NCBI GenBank assembly: GCA_015485355.1
Contig: WFTQ01000081.1
Coordinates: forward strand, 1 to 49,455
Reading direction: 5' to 3'
DNA length: 49,455 nt
Source: a bacterium
Lineage (GTDB): Bacteria > Calditrichota > Calditrichia > RBG-13-44-9 > J042
Part shown: positions 43,416 through 49,455 of the stretch, piece by piece
Layout: every line of letters starts with the position of its first letter
Numbering within the stretch: position 1 is the stretch's first letter
Made by a program: the position numbers and the translations under genes
The notes under the pieces: model-generated
What the model was told of the DNA's origin: nothing
Databases searched by the model: none
What the model saw: the letters and a program-made list of their open reading frames with translations, nothing else

Positions 43416-46400
43416 ATGAGATTATCCAGGCTTATTGTGATCTGTTTCGGACTGAGCATGTTGTGGCATCCCATTTATTCCGCGGACAGTGTGGACGTGA
43501 CGTTTTATTACCGACCTTCCGCTACACCTGCTGTCGTATATCTGGCCGGTGAATTCAACAACTGGGCCGACAATTCCAACGGCTACATCAGCGATCCCCG
43601 TTTTGCCATGACCTGGGACCCCGAAGCCGGCGTCTGGTATAAAACGGAACGCTTACGCATTGGCGGCCCGGCAACCCAGCCCCTGAAACCCGGGGCCTAT
43701 GAATACAAGTTTAACGAAAACGGTTCCCCCAATGGCTGGCTTTCCGACCCTCGCAATCCCAGGCAAGATGCCTTGAATTATTACAACTCCATCCTCTATG
43801 TCAAAGACCCTACCATCCATTATTTATTACCCAACCAGACCTCGGAGATTTTGCGAACCCGTTTTCCGGAAATCACCGCCTACTTGTTTCCCAAAGTGGG
43901 TGCCACCATCGACACGGGCTCCATTACGGTACAGATCGACACCCGCGTGTATCGGAATCTGGGCAGGTATTTTAATCCTCAAACCAAGCACCTTCGTTTC
44001 CCGTTACCCGATCCTTTGCCTGACGGCGAGCACCGGGTGATTTTATCCGTGATGAGTTCCAGTGGAAGCTGGAATCAGGACTCCGCCCGGTTTACCATTC
44101 GGGCGGACCTGGTGCAGATTTTAACCCGGCCTGCAACGACCTGGAAGGACCGTTGGCGTATTCAGGGGGCCATTTTCCGGACGGATGGCGGTTACGACAG
44201 CAGCATCACCCGGGCGATTTTGCTCCGCGGTAATGACCAATGGAACGTCTCGGTCATCCACGGAAAGGTCGATACCACCATTTCGCTAAAGGAAGGGGAA
44301 AATCGCTTCCGGTTGCAGGCAACCCTTAACCAGAAGCCTGAAGTATCGGAAACGGTGTCCATCGTCCGGAAAGTGGAGCATCGTCCCTATGCCGTGATCA
44401 CGTTTCAGGCGACGGGTTCCAACATCACCCTGATGGCCGGCGAAAGCACGGATCCGGACGGGCAGCCCCTGACATACCGCTGGAAGGAAGCCCCCGACAA
44501 TCCGGTGGCGATCGGAGGAATCACCGGAGCCACCACGGAAATCATCCATTTTGATCTGCCCCAGATGCCCGGTGAATACTATTTTTCTTTGGTTGTAACC
44601 GATCCGGACAGCAATCGGGATTCCACCCGCATCTTTCTTCGGCGCAACCCGGACGGCCGCATTGAATTTTCCGATTATGAGATCAATCCCCGCTGGGTTC
44701 AAACCAGCCGTATTTATTTATTGTTCTTTAAAGCCTTTACGCCGGAAGGCACCATCCGCGCCGCTATTCCCAATTTAGCGTATATTAAATCCCTGGGCTT
44801 CGATGTGATCTGGGTGCTGCCGGTGATGGACACCGAGGGAATCATCGACAATCAAATCAACATCGGGTATAACATTATCGATTTTTACCGGGTAGCGCCG
44901 GAATATGGCACGGCTCAGGATTTCAAAGATTTTGTCGCTCGAGCCCATCAATTGGGCTTAAAGGTCATTCTGGATGTTACCCCCAATCACACCGGACGCC
45001 AGCATCCTTTCGCCCAGGACGTGCGGGAATGGGGGGAATATTCCCCGTACTGGTATTATTACCAAACCGAGTACATTGCCCATAACGATAATGGATTGGG
45101 AATCTGCCGAACCCCGGAGGGGATATATTATTATTGCGCCTTTAGCGATGCCCTGTTGAATTACAATTGGGCGGACCCGGACGCCCGTCGCTACATGATC
45201 GATGTATACACCTACTGGGTTCGGGAATTCGATCTGGACGGATTCCGTTTCGACGTGTACTGGGGGCCCCATCGCCGGTATGGGACGGCCCGATTCGACC
45301 GGCCCTTGCGCGAGGCCTTGAAACATGTAAAACCCGATCTGCTGTTGCTGGCCGAAGACTCCGGTACCGGTGTAGGAACGGAATGGATTTACGCCGATAA
45401 AGGCGGTGGAGCCGATGTGGCCTACGATTTCAAATTGTATCATGGACAGATCAAAAACTTCTCCTTTACCCCTGCCGGAATCAGCGGCCTGCACCAAGAG
45501 CTGGATAACGGGGGATACTTCCCCGGGGAAAATGCCTACTATTTGCGTTTTATGGAAACACAGGACGAAGACCGGATCGCCTATCTGTACAATTCTTTCA
45601 AAAAAACCATGCCCATGGCCAGTGTGATTTTTACCGCACCGGGAATTCCACTGCTCTATAATGGGCAGGAGGTCGGTTTCGGCAAGGGAATGAGTGCCCA
45701 GGGGTTGGATTACCGTCGCCGAGCCGTGATCGATTGGGAATACGCCGGAAAAGAATGGCTTACCCCGCACTACCAGAGACTGGCCCATATCCGCGCCCAG
45801 TTTCCCGCATTTACCCAGCACAAGAAAGATACCAACAACGACGGCATCATCGATGCCCAGGATAGCGCCGATTTTGTTCGCGTGAGTAGCAGTAACGGCT
45901 ATGTGTACGCCTTCTTGCGTCCTTTCCCCGATGAAAATGGTTTAACTGTGGTCAATTTCAGTGGCAGTTCCCAAACCAGCACTTTGAACATCAGCGGTGC
46001 CGGGCTCCAATTTACCGAGGGGTTCTCCGCGACGGCCACCTACTGGATGAACGATGTGTATGCCGATACCAGTGTTCAGGTTTCGGGTGCCGCCTTCAGT
46101 AACTACCGGGTAACCCTGCCGGCTTATGGGACGGCCGTGTATATCATCTCCACAGAGGAAAAACAGGTGGAGATTCCTCCGCTTTCGCCCATAGTTCAGA
46201 TCCAGGAAGAGTCCCCGCCCATTCCCGCACGGTTTGCCCTGAAACCAAACTTTCCCAATCCCTTTAATCCCTCCACCACGGTGGTGTTTCAGTTGCCCCG
46301 GGCGGCGCGGGTTACTCTGGCGGTGTTTAACATTTTAGGGCAGCGCATTCGGACGCTCGCCCAGGATGTCTACCCCCCGGGTGAGCATCGCTTGCTGTGG

Positions 46401-46505
46401 GACGGTAAAAACGAGGAGGGACGGCCAATGCCCTCGGGCATTTACATCGTTCAGATGCGTACCGATACCTTTGTTGCCCATCGCCGGGTATTGCTGCTAA
46501 AGTAA
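43416..46505 (+). CDS. multidomain GH13 glycosidase with N-terminal CBM48-like domain and T9SS sorting tail
   Basis: A 1029-residue exported enzyme (signal peptide 1-23). A CBM48/E-set-like domain (about 26-130: VVYLAGEFNNWAD, PGAYEYKFNENGSPNGW) is followed by two strand-rich modules (about 135-320) and a PKD-like module (about 322-410: LMAGESTDPDGQPLTYRW). The GH13 barrel spans about 430-800. Catalytic positions are Asp613 in GFRFDVYW, Glu647 in LLAEDSG and Asp717 in METQDEDR, where the usual Asn-His before the Asp is Thr-Gln. A sheet domain follows, then a type IX sorting domain from about 940 (NFPNPFNPST) ending VLLLK. It starts 19 bases after the previous stop with AAAGGAAA. It probably acts on branched or short alpha-glucans at the cell surface. 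Confidence 0.92.
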   Translation: MRLSRLIVICFGLSMLWHPIYSADSVDVTFYYRPSATPAVVYLAGEFNNWADNSNGYISDPRFAMTWDPEAGVWYKTERLRIGGPATQPLKPGAYEYKFNENGSPNGWLSDPRNPRQDALNYYNSILYVKDPTIHYLLPNQTSEILRTRFPEITAYLFPKVGATIDTGSITVQIDTRVYRNLGRYFNPQTKHLRFPLPDPLPDGEHRVILSVMSSSGSWNQDSARFTIRADLVQILTRPATTWKDRWRIQGAIFRTDGGYDSSITRAILLRGNDQWNVSVIHGKVDTTISLKEGENRFRLQATLNQKPEVSETVSIVRKVEHRPYAVITFQATGSNITLMAGESTDPDGQPLTYRWKEAPDNPVAIGGITGATTEIIHFDLPQMPGEYYFSLVVTDPDSNRDSTRIFLRRNPDGRIEFSDYEINPRWVQTSRIYLLFFKAFTPEGTIRAAIPNLAYIKSLGFDVIWVLPVMDTEGIIDNQINIGYNIIDFYRVAPEYGTAQDFKDFVARAHQLGLKVILDVTPNHTGRQHPFAQDVREWGEYSPYWYYYQTEYIAHNDNGLGICRTPEGIYYYCAFSDALLNYNWADPDARRYMIDVYTYWVREFDLDGFRFDVYWGPHRRYGTARFDRPLREALKHVKPDLLLLAEDSGTGVGTEWIYADKGGGADVAYDFKLYHGQIKNFSFTPAGISGLHQELDNGGYFPGENAYYLRFMETQDEDRIAYLYNSFKKTMPMASVIFTAPGIPLLYNGQEVGFGKGMSAQGLDYRRRAVIDWEYAGKEWLTPHYQRLAHIRAQFPAFTQHKKDTNNDGIIDAQDSADFVRVSSSNGYVYAFLRPFPDENGLTVVNFSGSSQTSTLNISGAGLQFTEGFSATATYWMNDVYADTSVQVSGAAFSNYRVTLPAYGTAVYIISTEEKQVEIPPLSPIVQIQEESPPIPARFALKPNFPNPFNPSTTVVFQLPRAARVTLAVFNILGQRIRTLAQDVYPPGEHRLLWDGKNEEGRPMPSGIYIVQMRTDTFVAHRRVLLLK

Positions 46506-46590
46506 AGCGATTGGGAAGGCAAAGGGCTAAAGTTTTTGAGGAATGAAAAACCGTCCACGTATGACGAAAAGTTGGGAATGAGGGGAGACC

Positions 46591-49455
46591 ATGAAAAGGT
46601 GGCTTCGGCTGTTCTGGGTGATAGGTATAGGTGGGTTGCCGTCTTTTGTTGCGGGTGGCCCCGGGGGAGACCTTTTCGGTTCTTCCCTGGAAGCATTGCG
46701 CCTTTCCGTTTCAACCAATCATCGCTTTGTGTTCAGCAATAAACTGGCCGCTTTCTGGTATGGGGAAACCCACGCGAAAAATCAACGGCCTTTCCAGGGA
46801 TACACCATACTGGAGCAGTTGTATGTAACGGACTATCGGTTATGGATTGATGGAGAACCGCTGTCTCGGTCAACGGCCGGTGAGGTGCACCTGTTTCCCG
46901 ATCGCCTGGTGCGTCGATATCCCTTTATGGAAGAGACATTCTGGTTTTTGGATTCGCTGAATGCGCTGATGGTGGAAGTATCGCTGTTGCGGGAACACAC
47001 CCTTGCTTTTCAACCGCTCTGGCACGCCGCCCTGGGAGGGGTCGACTGGCGGTTGGCGGAATTGCCGGGGACTTTGCTGGGGCAATGGGAGCATCCCTTG
47101 CCGGGCAAACCGGACCGTTTTTTGATTACCGCCTGGGGGGAAAAGGGGGTGAAGGTGCTTGCCCCGGTGGAGGAAGGGCGGCACGCCCGGGTGCAGGTTC
47201 GGGGTCAGGGAACAGGATATTTTCTCCTCCTATTCGACACCTCCGCCGCCCGGCTCGTCCAGACGGCCCTGGAAATCCGCCGGCATCGGCTTTCGGTTGT
47301 CGGGCGCCGGGCGCGTCGCATCACCCGATTGCTGGAAAACAACCGCTTCCTTTCCCCGGACCCGGAAATCAATCGGGCCGTGGCCTGGGCGCAGATTTCT
47401 TTGAACGATTGCATTACCCGGCAAAGGGGTCCGGGTATCTGGGCCGGTTTGCCCTGGTTCAACAACTATTGGGGGCGGGATAGCTTCATTGCCTTTACCG
47501 GGGCCCTGTTGTGCAGCGGCCAATTCTCCCTGGCTCGGGAAGTGCTATTGGCTTTTGCCCGTTTTCAAGAACGCGATCCCGCCTCGCCGTTTTATGGTCG
47601 AATTCCCAATCGGGTGATGTTAAAGGAAGTGATTTATAACAGCGCCGATGGTACCCCCTGGTTTATCTTGGCTGCGGAGAAATATGTCCGCTACAGCGGG
47701 GATACCCTGTTGATCAAGGAAGTCTTTCCGATCATTCAAAGATCGTTGGATGGTGCGCTGTCCCATTCCGTGGATGAATATGGATTTCTGACCCATGGGG
47801 ATGCGGAAACCTGGATGGATGCCGTAGGTCCCCGGGGTCCTTGGAGTCCTCGCGGTAATCGGGCCGTCGAAATTCAAGTGTTATGGATGGAACAACTGCG
47901 CATCGCCTCATCCTGGGCCAGGCGGCTGGGATATACCCGGTGGGCCGAGGAATGGGAGCGATTCGAAACCCGGGTACGCCGGAATTTTAGAGAATTGTTC
48001 TGGGACGATCGGAAACAACGACTGTACGACCATTTAAATCCAGATCACACTCCCGACGAAAAAATCCGTCCCAATGCCGTTTTTGCCTTGGCTCTGCCCG
48101 AAGTTCCGGTGCTGTCCCCGGAACAGCAACGTGCGGTATTGGGCGAAATTGTGCAGGAGTTGACTTATCCCTGGGGAGTGGCCTCACTGTCCCAGAAGGA
48201 TGCCGATTTTCATCCCTTTCACCATTATGCTCCCTACTATGTGCCGGATGCTGCATATCATAATGGTTTGGTATGGACCTGGTTGAGTGGGCCGGTGATT
48301 TCTGTGCTTTTGAGGGAGGGGAGTCCGTTGGGGTTTCGCCTGCTGGAGGATATCACCCGGCAGATCCTGCAACGCGATGGTCTGGGGAGCCAGTCGGAGT
48401 TGTTAGAGGCATGGCCACGACCGGGAGAGGCCTATCCCCGCGTATCGGGAACCGTATCTCAGGCCTGGAATCTGGCGGAGTATTTGCGTAACTGGCGCGA
48501 GGATGTGCTGGGTGTGCATCCACGATTGGACCGTTCGCGCCTGGAATTCTTTCCCAGCCTACCGGCCGAATGGGATTCCGTGCGCTTCCGTTTCCGGGTG
48601 GGGGAAACCCGGATGCAGGCGGTTTACCGGCAAACAAGGGATGCATTCACCGTTGAACTCTGGAAGGACAGACCCGCCGGTTTCAAGACCCTACGGTTCG
48701 CCCTGCCGGTCAAAGGGAAGCGGGTTTATTTCGATCTTCCCTGGGAAGAAGCGTCGCCTCTGCGCATTCTCCTGCGCACTCGGGCGGATTCTTACCTCGT
48801 TACGGTCAACGGGAAAAAAGTGAACGCCGTTGCGGTTCGCTCCCCGCAGCCGCCGCCTTCCCTCGCTTTTTGCCGGCCGGAAACCCGTCTTCAGGTCCCG
48901 GCGCTCCAGGGCCCCGCCTATCCTTTGCTGAAGGGCGAGGAGGTTGCCCGCCGGGCCGGACGCTTTGCCGAGCTTCTGATCGATCGACGGGACGACGCCG
49001 GCGATGATCGGGGACCGAATGGACGGTATCGCTACCCTGAGCATCCCTATTTCCGGCCCGGCATTTTCGATCTGCGACGGGTCACCGTTCATCGCGATAA
49101 CCAATACTATTATTTCAACATTCGTATGGAAAACCTGGTGAATCCCGGCTGGCATCCGGAAAGCGGTTTCCAGTTAACCTTTCTGGCCGTTGCCCTGAAT
49201 TTTGGGGACCGTGCCGGCATACGAACCACCCGGGTCGGCATGAATGCCCGATTTCGTCTACCCGTGGAATATGCCTACAATTTCATCGTATACGTGGGCA
49301 ACGGCATTCAAATTCAAGATGGGCGCGGCAGGGTGGTGGCCGCGTATTATCCCACCAGCACTCAATATCCAATCGGTTTTGTTGAGGAAAAGAGCATTCG
49401 CTTTGCCATACCGATCGATTACCTGAGTTCAGAAGAGCTGCGGACGGTGGTCGTC
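46591..49455 (+). CDS. secreted amylo-alpha-1,6-glucosidase-type debranching enzyme with glucodextranase-like C-terminal domain (runs off the window)
   Basis: An open frame of 955 codons without a stop up to the window edge, so the 3' end is missing. AGGGGAG precedes the ATG. The N terminus is signal-peptide-like (KRWLRLFWVIGIGGLPSFVAG). A strand-rich region (about 25-250) precedes an alpha/alpha-toroid of the glycogen debranching (GDE C-terminal/GH133-like) type: LPWFNNYWGRDSFIAF near 287-302, EVIYNSADGTPWF near 347, GDAETWMDAVG near 405, and AVEIQVLWMEQL near 427. From about 787 the sequence DDAGDDRGPNGRYRYP, PGIFDLRRVTV and ENLVNPGWHPESG matches the glucodextranase C-terminal/DOMON-like domain found in secreted amylopullulanases. 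Last gene of the trmB-led block. Confidence 0.85.
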   Translation, partial: MKRWLRLFWVIGIGGLPSFVAGGPGGDLFGSSLEALRLSVSTNHRFVFSNKLAAFWYGETHAKNQRPFQGYTILEQLYVTDYRLWIDGEPLSRSTAGEVHLFPDRLVRRYPFMEETFWFLDSLNALMVEVSLLREHTLAFQPLWHAALGGVDWRLAELPGTLLGQWEHPLPGKPDRFLITAWGEKGVKVLAPVEEGRHARVQVRGQGTGYFLLLFDTSAARLVQTALEIRRHRLSVVGRRARRITRLLENNRFLSPDPEINRAVAWAQISLNDCITRQRGPGIWAGLPWFNNYWGRDSFIAFTGALLCSGQFSLAREVLLAFARFQERDPASPFYGRIPNRVMLKEVIYNSADGTPWFILAAEKYVRYSGDTLLIKEVFPIIQRSLDGALSHSVDEYGFLTHGDAETWMDAVGPRGPWSPRGNRAVEIQVLWMEQLRIASSWARRLGYTRWAEEWERFETRVRRNFRELFWDDRKQRLYDHLNPDHTPDEKIRPNAVFALALPEVPVLSPEQQRAVLGEIVQELTYPWGVASLSQKDADFHPFHHYAPYYVPDAAYHNGLVWTWLSGPVISVLLREGSPLGFRLLEDITRQILQRDGLGSQSELLEAWPRPGEAYPRVSGTVSQAWNLAEYLRNWREDVLGVHPRLDRSRLEFFPSLPAEWDSVRFRFRVGETRMQAVYRQTRDAFTVELWKDRPAGFKTLRFALPVKGKRVYFDLPWEEASPLRILLRTRADSYLVTVNGKKVNAVAVRSPQPPPSLAFCRPETRLQVPALQGPAYPLLKGEEVARRAGRFAELLIDRRDDAGDDRGPNGRYRYPEHPYFRPGIFDLRRVTVHRDNQYYYFNIRMENLVNPGWHPESGFQLTFLAVALNFGDRAGIRTTRVGMNARFRLPVEYAYNFIVYVGNGIQIQDGRGRVVAAYYPTSTQYPIGFVEEKSIRFAIPIDYLSSEELRTVVV

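Noticed and set aside
1-49455. CRISPR arrays, tRNA or rRNA genes, transposases, phage or plasmid functions
   Set aside because: Reading both strands showed no regularly spaced direct repeats, no tRNA cloverleaf or rRNA signature, and no transposase, integrase or replication protein.

Overview
The window reads as chromosome from a Gram-negative (diderm) bacterium of the FCB/Calditrichota type. It encodes lipid A disaccharide synthase, a TonB-dependent receptor and a PorV-like outer-membrane barrel. Three surface enzymes or binding proteins end in a type IX secretion (T9SS/Por) sorting domain with an NYPNPFNP- or NFPNPFNP-type start, a wording common in Calditrichota, Ignavibacteria and relatives. 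That lineage is an inference from protein style only. I found no rRNA, tRNA, CRISPR array or insertion sequence.

Layout. Positions 1-440 hold a non-coding inverted repeat. Positions 440-6310 hold housekeeping and metal/stress genes: a YHS metal-binding protein, an ABC1/UbiB kinase-like protein, a Met-rich Spy-like periplasmic protein, guaB, methylmalonyl-CoA epimerase and mtgA. Positions 6578-10831 (minus strand) hold a secreted DUF4412-like protein and glgP. Positions 11125-14964 hold a four-gene cassette: DUF4178 protein, lipoprotein, duplicated DUF350 membrane protein, and a membrane-anchored polyamine aminopropyltransferase. Then come lpxB and a ccmABCDEF cytochrome c maturation operon (16497-21318). 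Its CcmE carries a Cys-xxx-Tyr haem site, and no CcmG or CcmH is present.

From about 21500 to the right edge lies a large alpha-glucan locus. It contains a T9SS-sorted alpha-amylase (minus strand), and a divergent sugar ABC importer made of a binding lipoprotein and two permeases with no ATPase gene. Next is an outer-membrane block: a double-parvulin lipoprotein, a TonB receptor, a 1185-residue secreted protein of unknown family, a PorV-like protein, and a four-repeat putative glucan-binding protein with a T9SS tail. An SGNH-TPR membrane protein and a TrmB-type regulator follow. A second enzyme block closes the window: a GH13 lipoprotein, a 1029-residue multidomain GH13 with a T9SS tail, and a secreted debranching-type glucosidase with a glucodextranase-like C-terminal domain that is cut by the window edge.

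A working model (inference) is as follows. Surface amylases and debranching enzyme cut starch- or glycogen-like polymer, and the repeat protein helps hold it. The TonB receptor or PorV-like barrel moves oligomers or exports enzymes, the ABC importer brings maltodextrins inside, and GlgP phosphorolyses them. TrmB probably senses the sugar. No SusD is present; the 1185-residue protein occupies the position next to the TonB receptor where SusD sits in Bacteroidota loci. This SusD-less, T9SS-coupled glucan locus and the DUF4178/DUF350/aminopropyltransferase cassette are the two most interesting systems here.
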